Translations under genes and position numbers: made by a program
Notes under the pieces: generated by a model
What the model saw: only the letters and a program-made list of their open reading frames with translations
What the model was told of the DNA's origin: nothing
Databases searched by the model: none
Assembly (NCBI GenBank): GCA_016235555.1
Contig: JACRKC010000114.1
Location: 186,001 to 250,000, forward strand
From: Verrucomicrobiota bacterium
GTDB taxonomy: Bacteria; Verrucomicrobiota; Verrucomicrobiia; Opitutales; Opitutaceae
DNA: 64,000 nt
Direction of reading: 5' to 3'
Shown here: in pieces, positions 26,047 to 34,259 of the stretch
Position numbering within the stretch: the stretch's first letter is position 1
How the letters are laid out: each line of letters begins with the position of its first letter

Positions 26047-26073
26047 GAGACGCGGTAGTCCCGAACTTCTTCC
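26047..26073 (-). promoter_or_regulatory. Weak ECF-type promoter candidate, GGAAGAA-N14-CGTCTC
   Basis: Minus-strand GGAAGAA (26073-26067), 14 bases, CGTCTC (26052-26047). One base differs from the strong -35 and the start codon of the TVP38 gene is 52 bases away, so this is the least certain member. Confidence 0.35.
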
Positions 26074-26104
26074 CGCACCGACAGAAATTTCCGCGCTGGC
26101 TACC

Positions 26105-26830
26105 TCAGACTCGAGATGTGGGGGCGGCGCCAAACGCGCGGCGGTCACGAAGAAATCGCATCGTCATCCGTAGATCGGCGAGGGTTTGCCGCACAGGTCC
26201 CTTGGCCAGAAAACGTCGGCCCGAACTGACCGCGGTGGTCGGAAGCACCGTGGTGTGACCCAGCTTCGACAATCTCAGCGAGAATTCGAGATCCTCAAAC
26301 GCCTTCATCGGAGAAAACCCGCCGGCCGCGCGGAACGCCGCCCGGCGCACAAAAATCGTCTGGTCGCCGAGGAACCAGCCAAACTGGCGTGCGCGCCAGT
26401 CCGCGAGGCGACACGTCAGGCGCAGAAACACGGACTCGCTATTGAACCGGCGGCGAAAAACGCCCCCAACCGTTTCAGGCTGTCGGTGCAATGCGCCCCG
26501 CAGTGCCGTCAGCCAATCGGGTGGAAGAATCGTATCGGCGTGGAGGAAGACAAAAATGTTTCCGTGCGCCCGCTCTGCGCCATGGTTCATTTGCGCGGCA
26601 CGCTGCGCTATCGGAGACTTGACGACCGTTGCGCCGAACGAGCGGGCAATGTCCGAGGTGCGGTCGGTGCTGCCTCCATCGACGACAATCAGTTCGAATT
26701 CGTGGCCTGCGGCATGCGCCGCGGCGAGGCAGGGGTGCAGGTTCCTTTCCTCATTCAGCGACGGCACAATCAGCGTGACGGAGACGGCTTCAACCGGCTC
26801 GATTCGCGAAGGAGAGGAATTGCGATTCAT
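26105..26830 (-). CDS. TIGR04283-type family 2 glycosyltransferase
   Basis: A 241-aa GT-A enzyme with LIVPSLNEERNL, VVDGGSTDRT, FLHADTILPPDW and the late EDLEFSLRLSKLG. The 'DGGSTD' and 'HADT' forms are the mark of the TIGR04283 subfamily often found with arsenosugar and related genes. The ATG 26830 gives family length; an upstream in-frame start would add 21 residues. A homologous domain is fused into the protein at 30010-32028. Confidence 0.88.
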   Translation of the reverse strand: MNRNSSPSRIEPVEAVSVTLIVPSLNEERNLHPCLAAAHAAGHEFELIVVDGGSTDRTSDIARSFGATVVKSPIAQRAAQMNHGAERAHGNIFVFLHADTILPPDWLTALRGALHRQPETVGGVFRRRFNSESVFLRLTCRLADWRARQFGWFLGDQTIFVRRAAFRAAGGFSPMKAFEDLEFSLRLSKLGHTTVLPTTAVSSGRRFLAKGPVRQTLADLRMTMRFLRDRRAFGAAPTSRV

Positions 26831-26944
26831 GTGGTCCACGGGTGTGACGTGCGGAGGCCCTCTGAATTCCGCTTTCGTCGCCGACAGAGGCAAGCGCGTT
26901 GAGCTGCGCTCGGGCGGGTCGACCCGCTGGCTGCGGGCGGCGCG

Positions 26945-26971
26945 GGAATAATCCCGAGCGCTCCCCGTCCC
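26945..26971 (+). promoter_or_regulatory. ECF-type promoter, GGAATAA-N14-CGTCCC
   Basis: Perfect copy: GGAATAA (26945-26951), 14 bases, CGTCCC (26966-26971). It points right to small ORFs; an ATG lies 14 bases after the -10 start (26980), the usual distance. The -35 also sits in a short palindrome CGGGA-ATAA-TCCCG. Confidence 0.7.
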
Positions 26972-26979
26972 AATGCATC

Positions 26980-27066
26980 ATGCCATCTGCACCTGGCTGC
27001 TCCGCATTCTCGTGCGGTAAACAGGCTCACCTAAACCACGATCCCCTGGGGTCCACTCTGCGATGA
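26980..27066 (+). CDS. Tiny ORF behind the ECF promoter, 28 aa
   Basis: MPSAPGCSAFSCGKQAHLNH and eight more residues. The ATG lies at the typical distance from the ECF -10, and the TGA overlaps the ATG of the next tiny ORF (ATGA). Another ATG at 26973 gives a 15-aa frame. Composition alone would not support a gene; the two contextual points do. It could be a leader peptide or a real small protein. Confidence 0.35.
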   Translation: MPSAPGCSAFSCGKQAHLNHDPLGSTLR

Positions 27067-27143
27067 TCGTAGCGATCTTGATTCTGGTCGGACTGATCCT
27101 CGTCGTGGCGCTGGACGATGCACCGTCCGGCGGACGCGAGTAG
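27063..27143 (+). CDS. Small hydrophobic peptide, 26 aa
   Basis: MIVAILILVGLILVVALDDA followed by PSGGRE: a single membrane helix with a short charged tail, and a clean start in ATGA overlap with the preceding tiny ORF. The helix and tail resemble small single-pass membrane proteins. Too short to assign a family. Confidence 0.5.
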   Translation: MIVAILILVGLILVVALDDAPSGGRE

Positions 27144-27209
27144 GCCGACGGCGTCCCTTTGATGGCTATGCGGCCGCAACTACGACGCCGACGATACCTC
27201 GCAGCGCTG

Positions 27210-27365
27210 TCAGCCCCTGAGCTGATCCTTTAGTTTGCTGGAAGCACAGCCACAGTCGCCGCCGCATCCCGGATTCTTTCGCTTCCCGAAGTAGCGCCAA
27301 GCCAGCGAAACTACGGCGATCACAACGATGCCAAGCGCCAGGATGGTTTGGATCTCGGGAGTCAT
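27210..27365 (-). CDS. FeoB-associated Cys-rich membrane protein-like, 51 aa
   Basis: MTPEIQTILALGIVVIAVVS and WRYFGKRKNPGCGGDCGCAS: one N-terminal membrane helix (about residues 7-24), a basic stretch and a CGGDCGC cluster. This is the layout of the FeoB_associated family (single TM plus Cys-rich tail). No feoA or feoB is seen nearby. Possible iron-linked role; leftward, unlike its neighbours. Confidence 0.75.
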   Translation of the reverse strand: MTPEIQTILALGIVVIAVVSLAWRYFGKRKNPGCGGDCGCASSKLKDQLRG

Positions 27366-27465
27366 GTGGGTAGCGAATCGCGCACGGATATTTTGTCAAC
27401 CGATGCCCCGCTAACCGGCGGGGAGATCTGGAAGATTTCGCCGTGCGGCAAAAATTCAGGCCGGG

Positions 27466-27492
27466 GGAATTTCGCGCGGACTTCTCCGTCCC
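27466..27492 (+). promoter_or_regulatory. ECF-type promoter candidate, GGAATTT-N14-CGTCCC
   Basis: GGAATTT (27466-27472), 14 bases, CGTCCC (27487-27492). The AhpD-like ATG lies 24 bases after the -10 start. The -35 differs from GGAATAA in its last two bases. Confidence 0.55.
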
Positions 27493-27510
27493 AGTTAGGA
27501 TCTCAAATCT

Positions 27511-28089
27511 ATGAGCCAAATCCATAAAACGAAACTCGCCCTGCAAACCCTCGAAACCGCCGCGCCCCGCGCCAAGGCGGTGCTCGAACAAGCCAAAGCC
27601 AAGCTCGGGTTCATCCCCAATATGTATGGCGGCATGGTGAACTCGCCGGGCCTGCTCGAAACCTACATGCTCGGCTATGATCGCTTCCGGGCCGAGTCGA
27701 CGTTCACTGCGGTCGAGCAGGAAGTTGTCTTTCTAACGATCAGCCGGGAGAATGGCTGCACCTATTGCGTAGCCGCCCACAGTGTGATCGCGGACGCGTT
27801 CTCCAAGGTGCCGCCGGCGGTGACGGACGCAATCCGCGAGCGGAAAACGATTCCCGACGCGAAACTGGAGGCGCTGAGCGCCTTCACGCGCATCATGTGG
27901 TCAAGCCGCGGGAAGCCGACGCCCGAGGAGGCCGCGGCATTTTTCGCGGCGGGCTACGATGAACGCCAGATTCTGGAAATCATCCTCGCGACGGCGGTGA
28001 AGACCCTGAGCAACTACCCGAACCACCTCTTCGCCACGCCGGTCGACGCGATTTTCCGGGCCCGGAAATGGACGCCGCCCGCAGCATAG
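27511..28089 (+). CDS. AhpD-like carboxymuconolactone decarboxylase-family protein
   Basis: A 192-aa helical protein with GFIPNMYGGMVNSPGLLETY and the redox motif CTYC (Cys83, Cys86) in NGCTYCVAAH. This longer form is often called a peroxidase-related enzyme. The thioredoxin-family gene follows after 64 bases on the same strand. Confidence 0.85.
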   Translation: MSQIHKTKLALQTLETAAPRAKAVLEQAKAKLGFIPNMYGGMVNSPGLLETYMLGYDRFRAESTFTAVEQEVVFLTISRENGCTYCVAAHSVIADAFSKVPPAVTDAIRERKTIPDAKLEALSAFTRIMWSSRGKPTPEEAAAFFAAGYDERQILEIILATAVKTLSNYPNHLFATPVDAIFRARKWTPPAA

Positions 28090-28153
28090 AAGGTCGGAAT
28101 CGCCGGAGCGCAGCGCCGCTGCTCGAATTAACGCCAGACGAACACTGACACCC

Positions 28154-28642
28154 ATGCGACAGTGCAGAGTGGGTATGCTCCTTGGATTGCTCGCGGTCAC
28201 CGCGTTTGCGGCGGCACCGGAATATCGTTCGATGGGGCCGGACATTTTCGATCCAAAGGTTTCGGGTGAAACGCTCGTGGCCGACGCGCTCCGGCTCGCC
28301 AAGCGCAAAGACAAGAAAGTGCTGCTGCTGTTCGGAGCGAATTGGTGCCCGTGGTGTCGTCGGCTGCACCGGGCCTTGACCACGGGCACGGCTGTGCCGG
28401 ATCGGCTGCGGAAAAGTTTCGTGCTCGTCTTCGTCGACGCCAACACGCGCAACGACAAGAATCGCAATGCCGGCCTCATCGAAAAATACGGGAACCCCCT
28501 CCAATTCGGCCTCCCGGTTTTCGTCGTGCTCGATGGCGACGGCAAGCAGCTCACCACGCGCGAAACCGCGTCGCTGGCGGCCGACACCGATGCGAAAGTG
28601 GCCGACAACGTCCTGGCCTTTCTGCATGAATGGGCGAAATGA
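28154..28642 (+). CDS. Exported thioredoxin-family protein
   Basis: A 162-aa protein with a signal peptide (MRQCRVGMLLGLLAVTAFAA) and a thioredoxin fold with the active site GANWCPWC (Cys65, Cys68) and the later cis-Pro strand GLPVFVVLDGDGK. Such periplasmic proteins (Thioredoxin_7/DUF255-like) reduce or isomerise disulfides. It follows the AhpD-like gene and may share its mRNA. Confidence 0.88.
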   Translation: MRQCRVGMLLGLLAVTAFAAAPEYRSMGPDIFDPKVSGETLVADALRLAKRKDKKVLLLFGANWCPWCRRLHRALTTGTAVPDRLRKSFVLVFVDANTRNDKNRNAGLIEKYGNPLQFGLPVFVVLDGDGKQLTTRETASLAADTDAKVADNVLAFLHEWAK

Positions 28643-28779
28643 ACTGCGCCATCGGCCCTGCCAATTTCATGCCTCCTTGCGCACCGTTTGAAAAATCGGG
28701 GAATGGAGCCCGACCTGTCCCCCTCGCACCCTGGATTCCCCATCTGTGACTGGTTCGCCGCCGAAAATATCCCCGGACG

Positions 28780-29010
28780 ATGCCCGCCCTTCCTCGTCGC
28801 CGCCTAATGCTCGTGACTTCGCTGGCCGCGATCGCGGTTGTTGCACTCATCGTGGCCCAAGCCTCGGACGCCGGCGCGGCCTCGGCCAAGTGGAGGGCCT
28901 TGAATCGCACGCTCGACCTGCGGTTTCCAAGCGTGGCCAACCTGTCGACCGCGGAGCTGTCCGACGGCGGCAGCCCGCGTGTGGAAAGCATTCTAATTCC
29001 CCATGCAACT
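28780..29010 (+). pseudogene. Truncated rhodanese-like fragment
   Basis: The frame starts with a membrane or signal helix (LMLVTSLAAIAVVALIVA) and then reads WRALNRTLDLRFPSVANLSTAEL, very like the segment just before a rhodanese domain, but the sequence then loses similarity and runs into the DinB start in another frame. The catalytic Cys loop is missing. I infer a deletion fused it to the next gene; a real short secreted protein is the alternative. Confidence 0.4.
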
Positions 29011-29539
29011 CATCCGCTCCGTTCTGTTTCTCGCCGGCCTGAGCCTGGCCCTCGGCGCCCAAGCCGCGGACCAAGCCTTTGAGGCCGCGTTCCGCACTTC
29101 CCTGTTGAAGAGCTTCAACGAAGCCTCCGGCAAGATCCTTGCCCTCGCCGAGGCGATACCCGAGGAAAGATACGCGTGGCGTCCGATGGAGGGCGTCTCC
29201 TCGGTGCGCGAGGTTCTCGTGCACGTGGCCGATACAAATTTCAGCTTGGGCGCGCGCCTCGGTGGCAAGCCGCCGTCCGGCGTCGATAGAAAGGCCCTGG
29301 TCGAGTCGATGAAAACCAAAGCTGAGGCGCTCGCCGTGGCAAAACTGAGCATGGACTATATCCGTGACATTTTGGGCGTCGTCCCGGCGTCGGAGTTGCT
29401 GCCCGAAGTCAATGTCTTCGGCAGCAAGGCGCCGAAGCTCCGGGTCGCATTGCTGCCGGTCGATCACGCGCACGAACATCTCGGGCAGTTGATCGCCTAC
29501 GCGCGGATGAATCGCGTCGTGCCGCCTTGGAGCAAGTAG
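29003..29539 (+). CDS. Exported DinB-family protein
   Basis: A 178-aa protein with a signal peptide (RSVLFLAGLSLALGAQA) and a DinB four-helix bundle: IPEERYAWRPMEGVSSVREVLVHVAD and a late DHAHEHLGQLIAYARMN. The histidines in VLVHVAD, DHAHEH fit the metal site of DinB/YfiT-type transferases. DinB-like enzymes act on small thiols such as bacillithiol; export is unusual but known in this phylum. It begins inside the rhodanese remnant. Confidence 0.85.
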   Translation: MQLIRSVLFLAGLSLALGAQAADQAFEAAFRTSLLKSFNEASGKILALAEAIPEERYAWRPMEGVSSVREVLVHVADTNFSLGARLGGKPPSGVDRKALVESMKTKAEALAVAKLSMDYIRDILGVVPASELLPEVNVFGSKAPKLRVALLPVDHAHEHLGQLIAYARMNRVVPPWSK

Positions 29540-29608
29540 GGCGGGCGCTTCGTGTTCCTCAGCCCGTTCGATTTTGGTGCGGCTACGCGCGGGTGACGAC
29601 GCGAGCGA

Positions 29609-29995
29609 TTAACGAGCAGAAGTCTTTTTCGCGATCCAGACGATGAGTCCAAACACCGCGAGCGCGCCGAGCGGGGTCGTGTTTGCGGCGAGGTCGGTGG
29701 GGAAAATCAGTAGGAACGGGTGTCCCTTCGTGAAGGCCGCAAAGCTCGAGACACAGAACGGCACGAGAAAAAACCGGAAGGCCGGCCAAAAACCCACGTC
29801 GCGGATTCGCCCGCCGGTGGGCACAGCGTTGAGCACGAGCATGCTCCCGACGATCGCCGCGATGCCGAGGGCGCGCAACCAGAGTGCGGCGTCGCGCTCG
29901 GCATAACGCACCGCCAGCGCGGCATACCAGATGCCGGCGCCCCAGAGCACAATCCTCCGGTGATCGAGCGTGGAGAGGTAGCGAAGCAAGGGCAT
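29609..29995 (-). CDS. Hypothetical membrane protein, 128 aa
   Basis: A multi-span protein with about four hydrophobic segments (WGAGIWYAALAV, ALGIAAIVGSMLVL, FWPAFRFFLVPFCVSSF, ALAVFGLIVWIA). No family is recognised. The next gene upstream on the same strand is the fused glycosyltransferase, whose stop is 15 bases away, so it is probably the last gene of the glycosyltransferase operon. Confidence 0.6.
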   Translation of the reverse strand: MPLLRYLSTLDHRRIVLWGAGIWYAALAVRYAERDAALWLRALGIAAIVGSMLVLNAVPTGGRIRDVGFWPAFRFFLVPFCVSSFAAFTKGHPFLLIFPTDLAANTTPLGALAVFGLIVWIAKKTSAR

Positions 29996-30009
29996 CGGTG
30001 GCGGGCGCG

Positions 30010-32028
30010 TCAGGTCGCCGTCGAGTAATATTTTTTGTAGAGCGCGGCGGTAAACCGGGCGGCGTTCCGCCGATTCCACCGATAGCGTGCGGTCATCGCG
30101 ATGACCGAAAGACAGCGTTTGAGCCAACGCTCTTTGCGCCAGCGGCGATCGGAGGCGATCAGACCACCTCCCAAATAGAGCGTCGGGCCGGCGGCTCTCG
30201 CCCGCAGGCTGAATTCGACGTCCTCCATCAGCGGCAGGCCGGGAAATCCGCCGACACTAGCGAGCGCCGCGCGCCGAAAGAACTGCCCTTGGTCGCCGAA
30301 GGAGATTCCGAGAAAGAGCGCCCGAAAATCATTGAGCATTTCGATGACGACGAGGCCGGGCGAATCGGCGTTGAACCGCTGGCCGACGGCGCCGCCGAGG
30401 GCGCTCGGGTCGGCATTGAACGCGTCGAGGATGCGCCGGCCCGTGTCGGGAGAGATGATGGCGTCGGCATGCAGCACGAGCACCACGTCGCCGTGCGCGA
30501 CACTCGCCCCTGTCGCGATCTGGTGCCCGCGGCCCGGCGCGGCGAGCACAATGACGGCGCCGGTGCTCGCCGCGATCTCGCGGGTGCCATCGACGGAGCC
30601 GGCATCAGCGACGATGATTTCCGCCGGTGCGGGCGACATCCGCGCCACCGATCGGAGGCAACCGCCGAGGTTGCCCGCCTCGTTCAAGGTTGGGATCACG
30701 ACGGAAAATGTTCGCACGGGCGCGGCGGGCTCGCGCCGGCGAAACTTTTTCCACAGCGCTGGCAGCGCGATGATCGCCTCGCGGAGCAGTGCCGCGCCGA
30801 AGGCCAACCAGATCGCGTTCTGCGCCCAAGACGGCAGGCCCCAGTCACGGCCGGCCTGCACTTCGCGCAGCACCAGAAAATAGAGCGCCATCACGCCGCT
30901 CAACGTGAGCCATGCCAGCGAGGGAAACAACGGGAGAAAAACGAGCGCCCACGAAAGATACCAATAATGGACCGTCGGCGACAGGCCGACGAGCCCGCCG
31001 AAAATCCAAAACGTCGCCCGCCAAGGATCGCCCTGAACGAGGACCACGCCGACGATCCAGGCTGCGAGGAGCGCCGTGCAGAGCGCCGCCGCGGTGGGAC
31101 GATCGCCGAATGCCGACCACGCGAGGGCGTGAATCGAGCCGTTGAACGCGAGGTCGGCCCCGAAATGGCGCACGCCCGCCAGCCACGCCGGCATGTCCGC
31201 CAGATAGGGAAGGAACGGCAGCAGCACCGCCGCGCCGCCTGCCCATGCGGTGCGCCAGCCGCCGCGCCGCAATAGCAGCGGCAGAAGGAGGATGGCGACG
31301 AGCTTCACTTGCACGGTCAGCCCAAAGGCGATCCAGCTCCAGACTGGGCGCCGCCGCTCGCGCAGCCAGAGCGTGAGCAGCACGAAGAAGAGGAGCATCG
31401 CGTCGAAGTGCGCCTCGCCCGCGAAGCCGATGAGCGGAACGGGATTGAAAGCGTAGAGTCCGGCCAGCCCCGGCGGCTGACCGCGCGCCGCCAGCATCGC
31501 GAGGAGCAGCGCCACCACGCCGAGGTCGAAGGCGATGAAAAGCAGCTTGAGGGCCGTGGCGTCGTAGCGCAGCGCCCCGATAGCGGCAAAGGTCCACTCG
31601 GCCACGGGCGGATAAATCGTGCGGAGATCCTTTTGATTCATGCCCTGCCAGTAGGCGTCGCGACGCTGCTCCCATTCGGACGCGGAGGCGACGTGGGCGT
31701 AGGGACTTTGACCTTCACGGATGAGCCGTCCTTCCCAGAGGTAGCGATTGACGTCCGAGTCGGGCGGATGCGGCAGGAGCGTCAGCCGCGCGACCAGCGC
31801 CAGCAAGAGGAGGCCCCACTTCTGGGCGCGCGGCGTGATGTTGCGCGGCCACCGCAAGGTCACCGCGAGACCGACCGGCACCAGCAACGCAAACCCGGCG
31901 ACGCGCGCCCAAGGCGTTGTCTGCACCCACGCCGATCCTCCGAATACGGCGCAGATCGCGAGCAAGACGGCAACGGCCGCGGCAAACACTCCGTGGCGCC
32001 ACCGCTGAGCGCTGTTTGCAGGCGTCAT
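30010..32028 (-). CDS. Fusion of a polyprenyl-type membrane glycosyltransferase and a TIGR04283-type GT2
   Basis: The first ~420 of 672 aa are a GT-C type membrane protein with around ten helices and the loop HPPDSDVNRYLWEGRLIREGQ (residues about 85-105), as in mannosyltransferase-like proteins using polyprenyl-phosphate sugars. Residues about 450-655 are a complete soluble GT2 (SVVIPTLNEAGNL, VADAGSVDGT, VLHADAIISPDTG, PLMEDVEFSLRARAAG). The two are in one frame with no stop. The next gene upstream (GT2 at 32025) overlaps its start by 4 bases. Confidence 0.85.
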   Translation of the reverse strand: MTPANSAQRWRHGVFAAAVAVLLAICAVFGGSAWVQTTPWARVAGFALLVPVGLAVTLRWPRNITPRAQKWGLLLLALVARLTLLPHPPDSDVNRYLWEGRLIREGQSPYAHVASASEWEQRRDAYWQGMNQKDLRTIYPPVAEWTFAAIGALRYDATALKLLFIAFDLGVVALLLAMLAARGQPPGLAGLYAFNPVPLIGFAGEAHFDAMLLFFVLLTLWLRERRRPVWSWIAFGLTVQVKLVAILLLPLLLRRGGWRTAWAGGAAVLLPFLPYLADMPAWLAGVRHFGADLAFNGSIHALAWSAFGDRPTAAALCTALLAAWIVGVVLVQGDPWRATFWIFGGLVGLSPTVHYWYLSWALVFLPLFPSLAWLTLSGVMALYFLVLREVQAGRDWGLPSWAQNAIWLAFGAALLREAIIALPALWKKFRRREPAAPVRTFSVVIPTLNEAGNLGGCLRSVARMSPAPAEIIVADAGSVDGTREIAASTGAVIVLAAPGRGHQIATGASVAHGDVVLVLHADAIISPDTGRRILDAFNADPSALGGAVGQRFNADSPGLVVIEMLNDFRALFLGISFGDQGQFFRRAALASVGGFPGLPLMEDVEFSLRARAAGPTLYLGGGLIASDRRWRKERWLKRCLSVIAMTARYRWNRRNAARFTAALYKKYYSTAT

Positions 32029-33548
32029 GACCGCGCCAATTCGGAAGCGGGTGCCGTTCCGACCGTGAGCGGCGTTTCCTTCGGGCCGCCCTGCTCAAGC
32101 AGGCTCAAGACGCCCACGATAAAGAAGCTGATCGAATACACCGCGAGAAAGCTCCCGATCGCATAGCGGCCCGTCGCCAAATACGACGCGAGACTGATCG
32201 CGCAGTAGAGCCCCATCGCCAGTTCGATCCACGGGGCGACCGACTTCCGGGAGACGTATCGCCGCTTCCGGCTGGCGCCCTGCTTGGGTGTGCGCACGAA
32301 TTCGCCGGTCTTACCGAACAGGGCCTCCAGCACGGCGTGCGTGTTGTTAACGGTCAGCCCAATGCCGAGGCCCGTGAGCACCGGCAGCCAACGCAGCCGC
32401 CACGGCCAATCGCGATGCAGGCTGCGCTGGCTCGCCAGATAGACGGCGTTTGGGGCAAGCACAACAATGGCGAGGGCCGCCACCACGATGGGCAGCCACC
32501 CGCGCGGCAGGTTGACGGGGAAGTGCGTCATGACCGGCCAGGCGAACAGCGCCACTGCGAGCATGAGCGGATGAATCGAATAGTGGGTCAGGTGCAGCGC
32601 GGCTTGGATTTTTGTCCAAGCCGGCACTGCGCTGCGCAGGATGCGGGGCAGGAGTTTTCTGGCCGATTGGATCGAGCCCTTGGCCCAGCGGAACTGCTGG
32701 CTCTTGAACGCGGCGAGTGTCGGGGGCAGTTCGCCCGGCGCCACCAGTTCCGCGATATAGTGCGTGCGCCAGCCAGCGAGCTGCGCGCGGTAGGAAAGAT
32801 CGAGATCCTCGGTGAGCGTGTCCGCCGACCACCCGCCGGCCTCCTCGATCGCGCGCCGCCGCCAGATGCCGGCCGTGCCGTTGAAATTCATGAAGAGCCC
32901 GTTGAACGTGCGGGCCGATTGCTCGACCATGAAGTGGCCGTCGATGCCGATCGCCTGGGCGTGCGTGAGCGGGGAATCCTCGCTGTTCAGGTGTCCCCAC
33001 CGGGCCTGCACGAGGCCGAGCCGTGCGTCGGAGAAAAAGAACGGCAGCGTGTGCCGCAGAAAATGCGGCGGCGGCACGAAATCGGCGTCGAAAATCGCGA
33101 TGTAATCCGCCTCGGTTTGCGCCAGGGCCGCGGCGAGTGCGCCGGCCTTGAAGCCCGCACGGTCCTTGCGCCGAAAAACGGCGATGCGATGGCCGCGATC
33201 GCGCAATTCCGCGACGATGCGATCGACGATCTCGCGCGTGTCGTCGTCGGAATCGTCGAGCACCTGAATCTCGTGGCGATCGCGCGGATAGTCGATGGTG
33301 GCGGCGGCGCGGAGGACGCGCTCGGCGACGTTGGCCTCGTTGTAGAGCGGGATCTGGGTGGCGACGAGCGGGAGTCGCCGCGATGGATCAAAGGACGGCT
33401 CCGCAATGCGAATCGCCTCGGCGGAAGAGGCCGCGTTTTGCCGCCGGCGGCGCAGGAACAACGCCACGAGGACATAACAGTTGATCCCATACAGCAGCAG
33501 CGCGAGCGACGCGGCTGCGTAGACGGCGATGAGCGCAGCGCCGAGCAT
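32025..33548 (-). CDS. Membrane family 2 glycosyltransferase (cellulose synthase/mannan synthase-like)
   Basis: A 507-aa processive-type GT2: an N-terminal helix, then QIPLYNEANVAERVL, LDDSDDDT, IFDADFVPP, LTEDLDLSYRAQLAGW and QQFRWAKG, the full D,D,D,QxxRW set, followed by four C-terminal membrane spans. It resembles synthases of beta-mannan or beta-glucan. Its stop overlaps the fused gene's start (ATGA). The gene before it, at 33552, stops 3 bases from its start. Confidence 0.88.
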   Translation of the reverse strand: MLGAALIAVYAAASLALLLYGINCYVLVALFLRRRRQNAASSAEAIRIAEPSFDPSRRLPLVATQIPLYNEANVAERVLRAAATIDYPRDRHEIQVLDDSDDDTREIVDRIVAELRDRGHRIAVFRRKDRAGFKAGALAAALAQTEADYIAIFDADFVPPPHFLRHTLPFFFSDARLGLVQARWGHLNSEDSPLTHAQAIGIDGHFMVEQSARTFNGLFMNFNGTAGIWRRRAIEEAGGWSADTLTEDLDLSYRAQLAGWRTHYIAELVAPGELPPTLAAFKSQQFRWAKGSIQSARKLLPRILRSAVPAWTKIQAALHLTHYSIHPLMLAVALFAWPVMTHFPVNLPRGWLPIVVAALAIVVLAPNAVYLASQRSLHRDWPWRLRWLPVLTGLGIGLTVNNTHAVLEALFGKTGEFVRTPKQGASRKRRYVSRKSVAPWIELAMGLYCAISLASYLATGRYAIGSFLAVYSISFFIVGVLSLLEQGGPKETPLTVGTAPASELARS

Positions 33549-33551
33549 GGC

Positions 33552-34214
33552 TCACACCGCGTGGGAAAGATTGGGCCACGCTTCCCGCAGGGCGGACGAC
33601 GCGTCTTCGTCCAGATGCCGCCGCAGGCTCTCCAAATCGTCGATGTCCTCCTTGACCGTCAGCAACGCGCTCGAAAGCCCCAGCTCCGCGACGCGATCCA
33701 GCGTCTGGCGCAGGACATCCGCCGAACTCCACGCGATGCTCTCGAAGAGCTGGGGTGCGGGCCGCCGCAGGCCGATGAGATAATACCCGCCGTCCGCCGC
33801 CGGACCGAGGACGACATCGGCCTTGCGGAGCCGTCGCGCGGCCTCGATCAGGCAGGCGCCGTCGAGCCCGGGGCAGTCCGCTCCGATGGCGATGATTTCC
33901 TTTGCCCCGCGGCGGAAGCCGCGCTCGAATGCCCGGGCGAGCCGTTGCCCGAGGTCGCCGCCCGCCTGTGCGCAATAGTGGTAATTCGCTCCCAGCCAGT
34001 CGCGCATTTCGCTCCGAGCGCCCCGCGGGGCGTAGTGGACCTCGATCCGGAAATTCTCCGGCACGCTACGCAGTTGCCGTTCCGCCATCACCCGGTAGAT
34101 CCGCGTCGCCTGATCGAAGCCGACCTGGCGGCCGAGGCGGGTCTTGACGTAACCGCTGCGCGGCGCCTTCAGGATCGCCATGACGACCGGTCGGGATAGG
34201 GAGTCGGAAATCAT
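33552..34214 (-). CDS. TIGR04282-family arsenosugar-type glycosyltransferase
   Basis: A 220-aa single-domain nucleotidyl/glycosyl transferase: VMAILKAPRSGYVKTRLG at the start, IIAIGADCPGLDG (metal and sugar-nucleotide site) and DVVLGPAADGGYYLIGL. This is the TIGR04282 pattern, a family that accompanies ArsS in arsenosugar clusters. It lies 45 bases after arsS, and the two co-directional genes probably form one transcript. Confidence 0.88.
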   Translation of the reverse strand: MISDSLSRPVVMAILKAPRSGYVKTRLGRQVGFDQATRIYRVMAERQLRSVPENFRIEVHYAPRGARSEMRDWLGANYHYCAQAGGDLGQRLARAFERGFRRGAKEIIAIGADCPGLDGACLIEAARRLRKADVVLGPAADGGYYLIGLRRPAPQLFESIAWSSADVLRQTLDRVAELGLSSALLTVKEDIDDLESLRRHLDEDASSALREAWPNLSHAV

Positions 34215-34259
34215 TTCGGCACAGGACGGGAGTTCGGCGCTCGCGAAGCGGTCATCTCC

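Larger units (their letters stand above)
26831..27209. other. Spacer holding an ECF-type promoter and two tiny ORFs
   Basis: This 379-base stretch has no large gene. It contains the promoter at 26945, followed by the overlapping ORFs at 26980 and 27063. Nothing else is recognised. Confidence 0.5.

Noticed and set aside
26038-26064. Plus-strand GGAATAA as another ECF promoter
   Set aside because: The 14-base position holds TCCC and no rightward gene follows.
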